DNA of 64,000 nt, from positions 310,001 through 374,000 of the forward strand of contig LSRY02000017.1 in assembly GCA_001643675.2 (NCBI GenBank), written 5' to 3'. This DNA is from Monocercomonoides exilis (taxonomy: Eukaryota > Preaxostyla > Oxymonadida > Polymastigidae). How positions within the stretch are numbered: position 1 is the stretch's first letter; every line of letters starts with the position of its first letter. The notes beneath the pieces are model-generated. The model saw only the letters and a program-made list of their open reading frames with translations. It made no database searches and was not told the origin of the DNA. Both the position numbers and the translations under genes were made by a program. Positions 12,593 through 23,595 of this stretch are shown in pieces.

Positions 12593-13556
12593 AAAACTCT
12601 ATTAATGTTGTTGGAAACATAAAGGATTCTATTTTAATATGAAAATTATAACGAGTCCTTCCATCCTTTAAGGTTCGTTGAAATTTTTCATGAAACAAAA
12701 GGCATCTTTTTTGAAATTCATTGTTCATTTAGTCGGAAATATCATCGAGTTTGAAAGAAAATGTTTCATATTTATTGCGCTCGAAACGGAATAATAGATG
12801 ATTCAAATACTGTTTAATCTGAATTTCTCGGCTTGAAGACAAGAATAGTTATTTCTGGGATTGAACTTTGCCGCTATGACAATTTGTTCGAATGAGAATA
12901 ATACTAACATGTAATTTGAAAATTCAAGCATGGATCTGTTTTTGATTAAATTCACAAAGTGAATTATTCAACAAAAACGAGTTTTTTTTCAAAATTTCAT
13001 GAAAACATTTACATTTTTTGTGAAAAAGAAAATTTGAACCAAAAAATTTGGAAATTCACTTTTGAAAATAATGCAATACATTGATTTTTCAAAAATGCTT
13101 TGCCATTAACAAAATATGTGGCATTGGCAAGAACATGCAAACAAGTGTATATTGAATACATACAAATTTATCAAACTTTGAAAAAAAATAAACATTTTTA
13201 AAATTTGCAAAATGAAACATAAACACACAGATTTGAAAAGAACACAAACCAACTCAAAATAAAACATACATAAAAAGATTGTTGAATACATATAGCTTTC
13301 TTATTTGAAAAAAGGTAATTGAAAAAAGAATGTCAAAAAAATTTCATCTTCGATCTGGAAGATTTGAAAATGTTGTTATAAATCAAATAAAGCAGAAATA
13401 AACATAAAACTAAAATCATACAGAATAACTCCCTCTTTATATATTTCGTTGAGCACAAATCATTTCAATAAGAAAGAAAACGTGTAGTTGCATGCTATTT
13501 TCTAAAAAGGTTGTAATTTTTTCTTGTAACTTTTCGAAGAAGAAATTTTGTGCTCC
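12593..13556. other. Convergent intergenic region
   Basis: About 960 AT-rich bases lie between the ends of the helical-repeat gene (plus) and the pseudokinase receptor (minus). Both 3' ends point inward, so it should hold two untranslated regions and poly(A) sites. Small open frames (a minus-strand one near 13106-13291, for example) are Phe/Cys/Ile-rich translations of AT-rich DNA and are not supported. No tRNA or snRNA fold was recognised. Confidence 0.5.
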
Positions 13557-16500
13557 TCATGAATAAATTCCACTTTCTTCAATTGTTTCGTTCGAATCTT
13601 TTTTTTTGATCTTAACTTTTTTACCTTTTTCTTCCATAACATCGAATGTGTTTTCAAAGGTGATTGCATCGGAAACAGTGAATACTATTGCATCTTTCGG
13701 AAAACGCTGAAAACATTCCCTTTTTAAGTTTAATAGAGAAGGTCGGTCATTCCCTGCTGTTGCCAAACTTGATTTTACCAATTCGTAAAACGTAAATCCT
13801 TCTATCATACTCATCTCTGGTCTTTCTCCATTTATAATTTTTTGCCCAGCCACAACCGGTTCACACTCTCCAAATGGGATCTGAAGAGTTAGACATTCCC
13901 AGAGCATCATCCCAATCGAAAAGGAAACTGATTCCTTCGTTGCTTCCCTCTTCTTGTTCATCAGCAGCTCAGGCGCCTTCCATCTCAGACACTCTTTTTT
14001 GAAATTGTCATCCTCGTCCTCAAACGCAGATGATGGCGGTGGCGAGTCTTTCCCATTTCTGTTCACGGTGGAGCAATCAGATGTTGATGTGACAACAGTT
14101 GATGAAGAGATGGAAGATGATTCTGAGTCATCAGACAATAAGTCAGAATGCATCACAATGCAGATCACCATGTGTTCTGAGAAAAGAACAATGTGAGGGC
14201 TCAGATTGGAAAGAGAAGAAAGAGGATTTTTCATTTCATCAAATGAGTGAAGGGCGAGATTGGCCACCCAGAACAGGATCTGGGCAGCCGTCATCTCTCT
14301 TTCCTGCGGGCTTCCGATTGCCATCTCTTTCTTTTCATTTCTTCCATGAAGCAACATGAACAACGAATCTCTCAAATCAACAATCAGCTTCTCATGAGGA
14401 GACGAGCAGGCCATCACATCCACAAGATTCGACATCGATGAGGTGGTTGGGCACAGATCCTCTCCTCGAACAAAGGTGGATTCTGTATCTGAAGTGTCTG
14501 TTGTTGAAGTCGATGAAATGGATGGTGATGGTGTTCGCTTTCTGGTCTCTTCTTCTTCTTCAACTTTCTCTAGAGCCCAATCAGGAATTTTGTCTGAATC
14601 TCTGCCCAATATGTATTCTGTTGATCCGCTTTCACTCAACAAATGCTCTGAAGACTCAGAATGTCCCAAGCTTTTTGCATACACTCTTTTCTTGATCCTC
14701 TCTTCATTCTTCTTCTCTGCCTCCCTTTCTGCTCTCCTCCACTGCTCCTCTGGTGACATCTCCATCGTCACCATCTCAAATGCTTTGGGGTCCTTCTTGA
14801 TATTATCATTCACAATCTCTCTCAGATCTTCTGCTTCATTCTTCACCTTCCTCCACCGAACAACAAAAATGACAAAGCCTATTAAAACGATCAAAAAAAG
14901 AACAGCAAATATCACAATCACAACCAATGCCCATGATGATTTTCCTTCTTTTCCACTGTTAACAATTATTTCATCTCCTTTTTTATTTGTTTCACTTGCA
15001 TTCTTCAAAATGAATGATGATGTTGTTGATGGTGAATCAATCTTCCCAAATAGAAGGCTCACAGATACTTCTGTCTCTGCTCCCATTGCTGCCATCTGAT
15101 CCGATGAAACAACAGCACCAATTTCGCTCTCTGACACACTTTCCCTTTCACCAATCTTATTGGTCTCAATCACCTCTTCCACTCCATTCTTGAAACTCAG
15201 ATGCAACGAAATATTGCATGGTAGAAGAAGTCTCCCAGTCAGCGTGATGATTGTTCTCCCATCAGATGCTGTTTCATTCCTCGCCTCTTTCACAACAGGG
15301 ATGAACAGCGATGATGCTCTCTCCTCGATTATCCCTCCCAATTCACATCCTTCATCCAAAATCCACAACGATGTGTTTGGCAAAACTCCATCTCCTCCTT
15401 TCAAACTCACCACATTCAACACTTCAGAATCTGAACAGAGAATGTTTCTTCTGATTGAAGGATATTTTTCAATTGATGGGTTGTTATTCATAAACTCTCC
15501 TTTCTCAATTACAATGCTTCCTTCCCAAATAGAAAGACCTCCACCAGAACAGTTCACAAAACTCGTATCCATTATCTCCCCTGAGCTCTTCTTCACCTCA
15601 ATAACTGATTCATTCCATTTGCACACATCCACTTCCTCATTCGGTTGCTTTTCATTTATTTCCCCATCAAACAAGCATTGCCTCATCTGAATATTTTTGC
15701 TCATCAAAAGAGATATCATCTTTCCTTTCTTTCTTTTTGATGAACACCCACCAAACGAACAGTTCGAAAACTCCACATTTCCTTCCATTCCCTCAACATC
15801 AACCGCTCCTGTGCTCTCACCCACACATGTGATGTTATCAAATGAAGATGAGAATATGGAAAACGAAAGCTTATTTTCTTCTCTGTTATTTGAACCTGGT
15901 TCTCCACTACTAACATTCATTAACCATCCATTTTTAATCTTCACATTTCCTGCTTCCACTTTTTCCACCTTCACATTTGCAACTCCGATGATCTTAAAAC
16001 AGTCTTTATTTGACTCAATATTTCTGAATATTAACACATTCACTTCAGTATCCTCTTCCATTATCATGGCTGCTTCATTCAAAAATGAAAGCCACAAAAC
16101 ACTCACATTCCCCATTGAGCATTTCCCCCTTTCCACAAATATCAGACAGAATAGCACTTCTACCATTTCCCTCTCAGCCGATCTCGCTCCTTCAAATGAA
16201 CACATGCTGATCGATGTCTTTCCTGAAGTTATCTTCATGAATGATGAATGTGGTGTTGGATGTGGAGTTGATGTTGATTCCTCTTCTTCAAATGTGAATC
16301 GAATCCATCGAACATACACCTGCCCTCTTGTCTCCACAATCATTTCTTTGCTGCAATTCATCCTTCCTTTCACAACCACAAGGCTCTGCACTTCGTGCAT
16401 CCCGCTCAGCGTGAGCGTGTCCAATTCGATTTCCTCATCAATCATTGACTCATCATCAACAAACACCTGACTGAAAAAATCATGTGTCAGATGCCTCAGT

Positions 16501-19500
16501 CCAAACCCAATCGTTGCACAAGGAAGTGAAGGTTTCCCACACTGCTGCTCATTGCTTCCCCCTTTCCCTTCTTTGCTCGACACCACAATCGTGTCTGATT
16601 GGTATTTCACAATCAGACTCATCAAGTCCATCGCCTCCTCCTTGTGCTCTCCCGCATCCATCCCATAGATCGCATTCTGCCTGATGAACTCCACATCACG
16701 GAAGTCGATGTTGAACTGTGTTTCGTTGATCTGCCTCTCGATGCAGTCGCACACAATGAACACATCATTCCCGATGAATGCTGTGTTCCTTCGGAATATC
16801 ACCCCATCAAACACATAATCCAGCTCCCCCCTCAATTCAGTCTTCAGATACACTCCACCTCCTTTCCCTTCGCTCACAGAGCATCCACATTGCTTCACAC
16901 TCGTATTCACAACATGGAACAATCCTCCTTCATTCAACTCAAACAGCATTGCCCCTCCCTTTGAACTTCTTCCGGAGTTGCACGCTTCGATCAGCGAATC
17001 TTCAACAACAAGCTTCACTCCACTTCCATTCCTGCTCGAAATAACACTCGAATCTGTTCCTTCCCCTTCAACTGATCCAATACTACAATTCTTCATCCTC
17101 ACCTCACCTCCTCCATTTGCTTCCTCTCCTTCAATTTCAAGCAAACTCCCACTCTCCAATGTGGCTTCTGTGACTGTGAATTCATCAATCACACTCACAA
17201 CTTCTCTACCCACCACAAACACACTTCTCTTCCCAAAAAATGAAGACACTTTGAACCTCTTCATCTCCAGCTCCCCTTTCTTCACAACACAAAATGCTAC
17301 ATTTCCCATCCCTTCTCTCTTTCCTTTCCATGAGATTGAACAGTCTTTCCATTCAACTTTCCTTCCCTCACTCACAATCATCCCTGCTTCCCCACTTCCC
17401 AAAACATTCATCACACACATTTCCAGTGCCCTCAGAGTAATTGTTCCACTGTTGCGAAGGCACACTTTTGCTCCACTTTCTCCTTCACTCCCCATCACAA
17501 CTGTTCCATATTCCATCTCATCATATCCTGCTCCCACTGATTCCACATCAATCCCACTCAAATCATGTTCCCTTTCCACTCTTATCTTTTCTTTCACTCT
17601 CACAACTTTTTTCTCTCCTCCTCTCTCAATATGCTTCAATCCCATCTCCAATGTCTCACACGGATCCTCTTCACTCCCACATCGAACAACATCATCTCCC
17701 TTTTCCCACACCACTATCCTCTCGCTTTTGTATTCAATCACAAATCGCAACAGATCTGTGCTTATCCGCTTCTCATCACTTCCAACAAACAGATTCTGAT
17801 CGTCTTCTATCCCTTCGACATCAATCGCAAATGTCTCACTCCTCACTGTCACATTCAGATCTGAATCCAAAATAAACATGTTCTTCCCCACAAATGCCTC
17901 GTTCCCAACAAACTTCACATCCTCGAACTTGAATGACGTTCCTCCCCTCCTTTCACTGCAATTCACATGCAGCCATCCTCCTTTCCCACCTCTCACCTTC
18001 TCTGCTGCACATCTCTCTATCATCCCCTCTTTCACATGAATCATTCCTGAATCATGGATATTCACCCTCACTGCCCCTCCACTCATGCTCTCTCCTCCTG
18101 TGATGTCACTCATGTTGCTCTGTTCTATCTTCATCACTTTCCTCACCTCTGCACATATCACAGCTGATTCATCTGCACCAACAACTGACAGGCTCCCAAA
18201 CGAGCAGTTGCTGATGCTAACAGACTCACTCTCTGCTCCATTCTGTTCCATCCCAAGAAGAGATAGATCTATCAGACTCTTTTTTGTTCTGATATTATTT
18301 ATTGATATCCACTTCATTCTCAAAGCTTGTCCACTGCTTCTGATGATTCGATATTCTATCGCCTCTTCTTCCCCTTCCTGCATCAAAAACGAACACAATT
18401 CCATCTCCAAAACACCATTTGCTGTTCCTGAGTTTATCACTACCTCTCTCCTCTGTTCAAATGATCCAGGCAATTCAAACCCAACATTCACAAACACGCT
18501 TAATCCCTTCGAATCAAGAACACTTTCTCCTTCTCCTTCAATTCCTTTCTCCACAACCACCTTCTTTTTCTTGTTGTCTTTCCCTTCAATCCTCACTCCA
18601 CTCGCATCTCCCACCTTCTCAACAGTCGTGCTCCCGCTTATCACAATTTTCTTTTCTCCCTCTCCACCAAGCCTCCCAATTCCACAATCCACACTCCTGC
18701 ATGGACAGTTCTCCATCCCACACCACATTCCATCGTCTCCAGTCTCACTCTCCACCTCAATCACAGATGAGCTGTATCCATCAATGAATATGAACAGATA
18801 AACCTCATTTAAAAACTTCTGCCTATCCTTCCCCATCAGCGAATTCTCTCTATCACTAATCCCTCTACTGAATGAGAAACTGCTTCCATTCACAACCCTC
18901 CTCAAATCATCACACACAACAAACGCATCCCTCCCACTCCTTGCTCTGTTCTCTTCAAACCTCACTCCACTCAAATCAAACCTACATCTCTCTCCTTCAA
19001 TCCCCACCCACATCCCTCCTCCACACCCTCCTCCATTCATCATCCCTTCCTCTCCTGCTGAACACTTCTTCATCAGTGTCACTTCTTCTTCGCTCCTGAT
19101 CTTCAGTTGTGCATCCCCTTTCAGTTCCACCCTCATCCCTCCTCCATTCCCTTTCTCTGCCACACATCCTTCAATACTCGTGTTCCACACATCCACCATG
19201 CCTCCCTCCCCAACTACTCCATTCACCATCCCTCCTTCTCCTTCACTGACTTTGATATTGCTCCCATTGCATCCCCAAATCGATATCTCCTTTGCCTCAA
19301 TTTCTTTTATTATCCCTGAATTTACAAAATTGCATAAATTCCATTTGCATTCTCTCATCCTCGCAATACAGTTGCTCCCCGCACAAATCATACTGCATCC
19401 TCCCATTTCACTCTCACTTACAATCATACTTTCTCCTGTGAGTGCGCTTCCTTCCCTACAAACAACAAATCCCATTTCTCCTTCAAAGGTGATATCATTC

Positions 19501-22500
19501 AGCTCCACATTCTTCAACGACACAGATGACAATCCCCCATTCGCTTTTATCACAGGCTTTCCAAACCTCATTGATGCCAATCTCAGTGAAGTCACATTCA
19601 CCTCTCCCTTTTCCACAACAATCAAGTTATATCCAACATAACTCACTTCAATTCCAACTCCAAATATGAATACACATTCACTTAAGTTCAGTGTTTCTCC
19701 TTTCAGCTGGAATATCGTCTCATAATGCTCAAGAACAGATGGCATCACCAGCTCAATCTTCCTCATCCTTGTTTCCTTCAACACCACAAACACTCCAACG
19801 CATCCTTCCTCATCTCCTTTGCATGCTGCCCCACCTTCAACAACAAGCGATCCATCACCCCCTATTCCTTCAACAACTCTTTCCATTTTCGAAAACACCA
19901 CTGTCGAGCCAACCTCAACTCCATTTCCAATTTTGATGGTTGATGTTGTTGTTCCATCTGCTGGTGTGCTCTCTTCCCTCTCAATAGGATAATTCAGTGT
20001 TCGGCACTCAAAAAATGTGTGCCCACATTGAGGATGATCAGCTCCTGGAGCTGAAACATAGATCTCACTCCTCGGAACATCAAGAAGATAGCACACAATC
20101 GGAATCACCAGCGTTGCATTGTTCGTGTCTCCCACTCCCTCCACTTCATGAACATCCCCGCTCAAAAGAGAAACAAATCCATATCTCCCTTTCGGAACCA
20201 ATTCCAGCTGATTCGAAGCAATAAACACATTCACACCTTGAACAGCATGATTATTTTCAAATCCCACATTCGCGATCTCAAACACAGTTGATGGAGATGA
20301 CAGCTCCAAATATATCCCTCCTCCACTTCCCTTCTCCTCACAACTTCCCTTCTCTGCTCCACATTCACAAATTTCTGTAACAACATTTCCTCTGCCAATC
20401 TTGAATGTTCCACTTTCATCGATTCTCCAATCAATGCTCCCTCCATTCCCTTCCTTGCACACACAATTCCTGAATGTGGTGTTCTCCAGCTCCCATGAAT
20501 CACTCCTTTCGCTTCGAGCGCTGAATATCGCCCCATCTCCTCTCATCTTATAGATCCTTTGGATAGTCACATTTCCCATCATCCCTCTCCAAACTCCACT
20601 TTCCTCCTCTTCTTTGAACAATGGGCAATCACCCAGACCAATATCCTCAATCAAACAGTTTTCCATCTTCATTTTCTCAAATATCACTTTGAACGGAGAA
20701 ACATTAAATGAGTGTGTCTGCTCATCGTCTATCTCTGATATGATCACATCCTTCAGTGTCAGCATCTGTGCACCTGTTCGCATCACAAACAATGAAGACG
20801 ATGATTCTACGGCATTGTGTCGAATAGTCACCAAAGACAATCCCATCGATCCCGAATCCAAAGTGAACAAACACTCAAGAGAATTCAACAATTCTGTGCT
20901 GATGACACACTCGCTCTCGCTTTCGCCCTTGAACGAAATATCTCCCCCTCCAACGAATAGAGCCATTGAAGAATATGTCGATCGAAGAATATTCACAGTT
21001 CCCTCTGCTCCTTTCTCAATCATGTTGTATGCCTGCTCAATCGTGTTGCACGGATTGGTCTGTGTTGTCCCACAGACTGGCCCTGTAATTCCATCTGTTC
21101 TGGCATATGTTATGCGCACAGTTGGGAGCCACGCATCGTAATCTGTTTGGCTGTCGTTGTAAAACACTCTCTTTGAGGGGGTTGTTGAGAACGATGACTC
21201 AAATGGTGAACCTTTCAATAAATAGTTTTTGATTTTGACATCACTCCCTTCTCCACATGCAGCAAAATTCCTGGTGAAAAAACAAAAGGATATAAATTTT
21301 GGAGATGGAACTGCTTCCATCCAACTTGCTGAATTCAAACGTATTCCTCCGCCTCCACCTTCAAAAACACCTGTTCCAGTTCCATTTGCAGCGTTTCCTT
21401 CAAATTCACATTCTGATATCAGATACATGTTTGAAGTTTCTTCTAAAAACAAACCTCCACAATACGATCCTGCTTTGTTTTTAATAAATTTGCATTTTTC
21501 AATTGCCTCATTCGCATTTCCAGAAGACTGTTGAATACGCAATCCTCCTGCATAATTTGCACTAGCTTTGCATTCAAAAAATGTACATTCTGATAAATGA
21601 TAGTCGCCTTTTAACTGGAAAATGATCATTCCACCTGTATTACCTTCTGAAATGCAATGTGAAAAATTGCAGCCTAACATTTTCACACCTGCTGCTGATT
21701 GAACATCAACAGCTCCATCGCCGCCATGACTCATATTCTTGAATGAACATTGAATGCACTCAAGTTTCGAATATCCATCCAGATGAATTGCACTTCCATA
21801 ACTTGAATATCCTGTGCTAAACCATTCGCAATCTGTAAAAATGTGCGTTTCACCTGCCCCGAGTGGTTGCCGTGTCATGTTGCGTCCACCTGATTCGTGA
21901 ACATTCATCGTTCTCGCAGAGCGCTCAAATGAGGTGTTTGTTGCTCTCAGCGAAGCACATGGGCTGTTCACTGACCTTAAAATGCCTCCATCAATAACAT
22001 CCAAAACTCTGAAAAACGAGCATCCTTCAATCGTTGTTTCTGTCCTTGCTCTAAAATCCATTTCTCTTTGCGCTCCTGAAGCAACAGAAATGTTTGCCAT
22101 CTTCAGACCAGAGGCTTTCACAAAGCAACTAACATTCGGTGATAAAAATGGAGCAGACTCCAATTCAAATGATGAAAACGACGAATCACAAAGAGTTATC
22201 GAGCCTATTCCATCTCTCTCAGATTTTATGAAAGACGAGCAGATAAGCTGCTGAATTGGTGTAAACGGCCTTGAGGTTTGAATCGTCAGATTCACGGAAT
22301 TGATGCTTCCTTCAACCACCACAAATGGGCTCATTTGTGATGATATCAAGATCATGCATCCTGCAACATCAAGCCTTGACCCTTCACAAACCAAAAAACA
22401 AGCTTTTCCTTCCTGCTGAATCTGCAGCACACTCGCTGTGCTCACTGAGCAGTTCACAGCAACAAATGTCGATAGAACCATGCTATTCTGATTATTTTCT

Positions 22501-22637
22501 GGTGTACAAAAATCATTCCTGCAAACTGGCAATCGGAACACAACTTTTGCATCCAATCCACATATTTCCTTTCCCGATGCTTCTTTTGTCTCACTGATAG
22601 CAATAATACATGTAAATATAATAAGAACTAACTTCAT
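13557..22637 (-). CDS. Giant Pmp-like beta-helix receptor with C-terminal pseudokinase
   Basis: One uninterrupted frame of 3026 residues. Residues 1 to about 22 form a signal peptide (MKLVLIIFTCIIAISET). The ectodomain to about residue 2560 is right-handed beta-helix repeat sequence, with GGGI/GGGM turns after EKGNG-type loops, F-x-x-N motifs and many N-glycosylation sites. Five CG-x(n)-PC modules recur about every 1.0-1.3 kb of DNA (near 21060, 20030, 18715, 17670 and 16530). A hydrophobic helix (VVIVIFAVLFLIVLIGFVIF, about 2566-2590) precedes basic RWRKVKN, predicting type I topology. The cytoplasmic part has a charged coiled segment, then a kinase-like fold at about 2735-3000: LSPHIVLF stands where HRDxKxxN should be, there is no DFG, but RWKAPELL, SFSIGMMLWECLT and NDRPS of the C-lobe are kept. 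It is therefore a predicted pseudokinase of tyrosine-kinase-like type. Recognition or adhesion is inferred; no ligand can be named. Confidence 0.85.
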   Translation of the reverse strand: MKLVLIIFTCIIAISETKEASGKEICGLDAKVVFRLPVCRNDFCTPENNQNSMVLSTFVAVNCSVSTASVLQIQQEGKACFLVCEGSRLDVAGCMILISSQMSPFVVVEGSINSVNLTIQTSRPFTPIQQLICSSFIKSERDGIGSITLCDSSFSSFELESAPFLSPNVSCFVKASGLKMANISVASGAQREMDFRARTETTIEGCSFFRVLDVIDGGILRSVNSPCASLRATNTSFERSARTMNVHESGGRNMTRQPLGAGETHIFTDCEWFSTGYSSYGSAIHLDGYSKLECIQCSFKNMSHGGDGAVDVQSAAGVKMLGCNFSHCISEGNTGGMIIFQLKGDYHLSECTFFECKASANYAGGLRIQQSSGNANEAIEKCKFIKNKAGSYCGGLFLEETSNMYLISECEFEGNAANGTGTGVFEGGGGGIRLNSASWMEAVPSPKFISFCFFTRNFAACGEGSDVKIKNYLLKGSPFESSFSTTPSKRVFYNDSQTDYDAWLPTVRITYARTDGITGPVCGTTQTNPCNTIEQAYNMIEKGAEGTVNILRSTYSSMALFVGGGDISFKGESESECVISTELLNSLECLFTLDSGSMGLSLVTIRHNAVESSSSLFVMRTGAQMLTLKDVIISEIDDEQTHSFNVSPFKVIFEKMKMENCLIEDIGLGDCPLFKEEEESGVWRGMMGNVTIQRIYKMRGDGAIFSARSERSDSWELENTTFRNCVCKEGNGGSIDWRIDESGTFKIGRGNVVTEICECGAEKGSCEEKGSGGGIYLELSSPSTVFEIANVGFENNHAVQGVNVFIASNQLELVPKGRYGFVSLLSGDVHEVEGVGDTNNATLVIPIVCYLLDVPRSEIYVSAPGADHPQCGHTFFECRTLNYPIEREESTPADGTTTSTIKIGNGVEVGSTVVFSKMERVVEGIGGDGSLVVEGGAACKGDEEGCVGVFVVLKETRMRKIELVMPSVLEHYETIFQLKGETLNLSECVFIFGVGIEVSYVGYNLIVVEKGEVNVTSLRLASMRFGKPVIKANGGLSSVSLKNVELNDITFEGEMGFVVCREGSALTGESMIVSESEMGGCSMICAGSNCIARMRECKWNLCNFVNSGIIKEIEAKEISIWGCNGSNIKVSEGEGGMVNGVVGEGGMVDVWNTSIEGCVAEKGNGGGMRVELKGDAQLKIRSEEEVTLMKKCSAGEEGMMNGGGCGGGMWVGIEGERCRFDLSGVRFEENRARSGRDAFVVCDDLRRVVNGSSFSFSRGISDRENSLMGKDRQKFLNEVYLFIFIDGYSSSVIEVESETGDDGMWCGMENCPCRSVDCGIGRLGGEGEKKIVISGSTTVEKVGDASGVRIEGKDNKKKKVVVEKGIEGEGESVLDSKGLSVFVNVGFELPGSFEQRREVVINSGTANGVLEMELCSFLMQEGEEEAIEYRIIRSSGQALRMKWISINNIRTKKSLIDLSLLGMEQNGAESESVSISNCSFGSLSVVGADESAVICAEVRKVMKIEQSNMSDITGGESMSGGAVRVNIHDSGMIHVKEGMIERCAAEKVRGGKGGWLHVNCSERRGGTSFKFEDVKFVGNEAFVGKNMFILDSDLNVTVRSETFAIDVEGIEDDQNLFVGSDEKRISTDLLRFVIEYKSERIVVWEKGDDVVRCGSEEDPCETLEMGLKHIERGGEKKVVRVKEKIRVEREHDLSGIDVESVGAGYDEMEYGTVVMGSEGESGAKVCLRNSGTITLRALEMCVMNVLGSGEAGMIVSEGRKVEWKDCSISWKGKREGMGNVAFCVVKKGELEMKRFKVSSFFGKRSVFVVGREVVSVIDEFTVTEATLESGSLLEIEGEEANGGGEVRMKNCSIGSVEGEGTDSSVISSRNGSGVKLVVEDSLIEACNSGRSSKGGAMLFELNEGGLFHVVNTSVKQCGCSVSEGKGGGVYLKTELRGELDYVFDGVIFRRNTAFIGNDVFIVCDCIERQINETQFNIDFRDVEFIRQNAIYGMDAGEHKEEAMDLMSLIVKYQSDTIVVSSKEGKGGSNEQQCGKPSLPCATIGFGLRHLTHDFFSQVFVDDESMIDEEIELDTLTLSGMHEVQSLVVVKGRMNCSKEMIVETRGQVYVRWIRFTFEEEESTSTPHPTPHSSFMKITSGKTSISMCSFEGARSAEREMVEVLFCLIFVERGKCSMGNVSVLWLSFLNEAAMIMEEDTEVNVLIFRNIESNKDCFKIIGVANVKVEKVEAGNVKIKNGWLMNVSSGEPGSNNREENKLSFSIFSSSFDNITCVGESTGAVDVEGMEGNVEFSNCSFGGCSSKRKKGKMISLLMSKNIQMRQCLFDGEINEKQPNEEVDVCKWNESVIEVKKSSGEIMDTSFVNCSGGGLSIWEGSIVIEKGEFMNNNPSIEKYPSIRRNILCSDSEVLNVVSLKGGDGVLPNTSLWILDEGCELGGIIEERASSLFIPVVKEARNETASDGRTIITLTGRLLLPCNISLHLSFKNGVEEVIETNKIGERESVSESEIGAVVSSDQMAAMGAETEVSVSLLFGKIDSPSTTSSFILKNASETNKKGDEIIVNSGKEGKSSWALVVIVIFAVLFLIVLIGFVIFVVRWRKVKNEAEDLREIVNDNIKKDPKAFEMVTMEMSPEEQWRRAEREAEKKNEERIKKRVYAKSLGHSESSEHLLSESGSTEYILGRDSDKIPDWALEKVEEEEETRKRTPSPSISSTSTTDTSDTESTFVRGEDLCPTTSSMSNLVDVMACSSPHEKLIVDLRDSLFMLLHGRNEKKEMAIGSPQEREMTAAQILFWVANLALHSFDEMKNPLSSLSNLSPHIVLFSEHMVICIVMHSDLLSDDSESSSISSSTVVTSTSDCSTVNRNGKDSPPPSSAFEDEDDNFKKECLRWKAPELLMNKKREATKESVSFSIGMMLWECLTLQIPFGECEPVVAGQKIINGERPEMSMIEGFTFYELVKSSLATAGNDRPSLLNLKRECFQRFPKDAIVFTVSDAITFENTFDVMEEKGKKVKIKKKDSNETIEESGIYS

Positions 22638-23595
22638 ATCTCTTTTAAGTGTTATTTACACTTTAAACGATAGAAAAATAAGTTGGAAAAATATGATCTG
22701 TCCTATTATAAAATAATTCATTTTTGAAGAAATTTTTCGTTTTTGTTTTAAATATGTTCTGGTTGAAAACGCATTATTCAAAAATAGAAAATCAACCACA
22801 TATTCGAATTGAATTTTTCTTTTTATTAAATATGAAATTAAGAGCGTTTCATTTATTGATGCTCAAACAATCCAGTATGAAAATTTTAAAAACCCAATTG
22901 TTTTGTGATTTTGTAATTTTTTCGTTTAAATATTCACCTGGTTTTTTAAAACGTTATATTTATATGGAGTTGAATGGATTTTCTATCTAATTTCTTGTTT
23001 TTGTGTTGACTCTCTTACGATACCGATAATTCAAAAATGAAACTATGCATTAAGTGTCAAACATCATTCGCACAAACAAAGTTCTGAACACTTTCAAATT
23101 TCAAATTTCTTATTTCTATTTCTTTTTATCCTTTGCTCTTTTTGAATGCATTTTAAATATATATTACATCAATTGTTTTTTACAGGGAAAAACAGTTGCT
23201 TTTGTGTATTGCGAAAAGTCTTTTCAACAAAGCAAAGATGATTTCAAGTTATATTGAGTTCAAATAAAACAGAGTTTTTTTCAGATCACGACTTTTTTGT
23301 CAAAATAAAAAAAAATTCTATTTTTTATATTTCTTCCACAAAATAGTTAAAAATTATTATTTCCTCTTGAAATTGATCAATATTTCCACTATAAATATCA
23401 TTGAATACCATTTTTGAAAATTTCAGTTCATAACGAAAGAAACAACATCTGAAACTATTTGTTTGAAAAGAAATATTCTCAATAAATATATTCAACATAC
23501 TTTACGGTCATTTCGCAAAATTGCACAATTGTATGTGATTGAAAAGTATTTTATAATTTAGCGCTTTAAAATTTTTAGAAATACTTAGTTAAAAA
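22638..23595. other. Divergent intergenic, with one doubtful mini-gene
   Basis: This separates the start of the receptor gene (minus) from a small plus-strand gene. Most of it is AT-rich with no coding signal; an 88-codon plus frame near 22724 is hydrophobic AT-rich noise. One possible two-exon mini-gene exists: exons 23037-23080 and 23186-23267 (GTTCTG...TACAG intron) join in phase to 41 residues starting MKLCIKCQTSFAQTK. It has one CxxC pair and no recognisable family, so it is not called as a gene. Confidence 0.35.

Noticed and set aside
12593-13556. Possible snRNA or tRNA (TTCTCGGCTTGAAGAC and TTGTTCGAATGAG fragments)
   Set aside because: Neither fragment is embedded in a plausible U2 or cloverleaf fold on inspection.
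13954-22597. Many Ser/Leu/His-rich open frames on the plus strand
   Set aside because: They are antisense shadows of the 3026-residue receptor frame, caused by low stop density in its complement.
22724-22990. 88-codon plus-strand frame upstream of the receptor
   Set aside because: AT-rich hydrophobic translation with no supporting feature.
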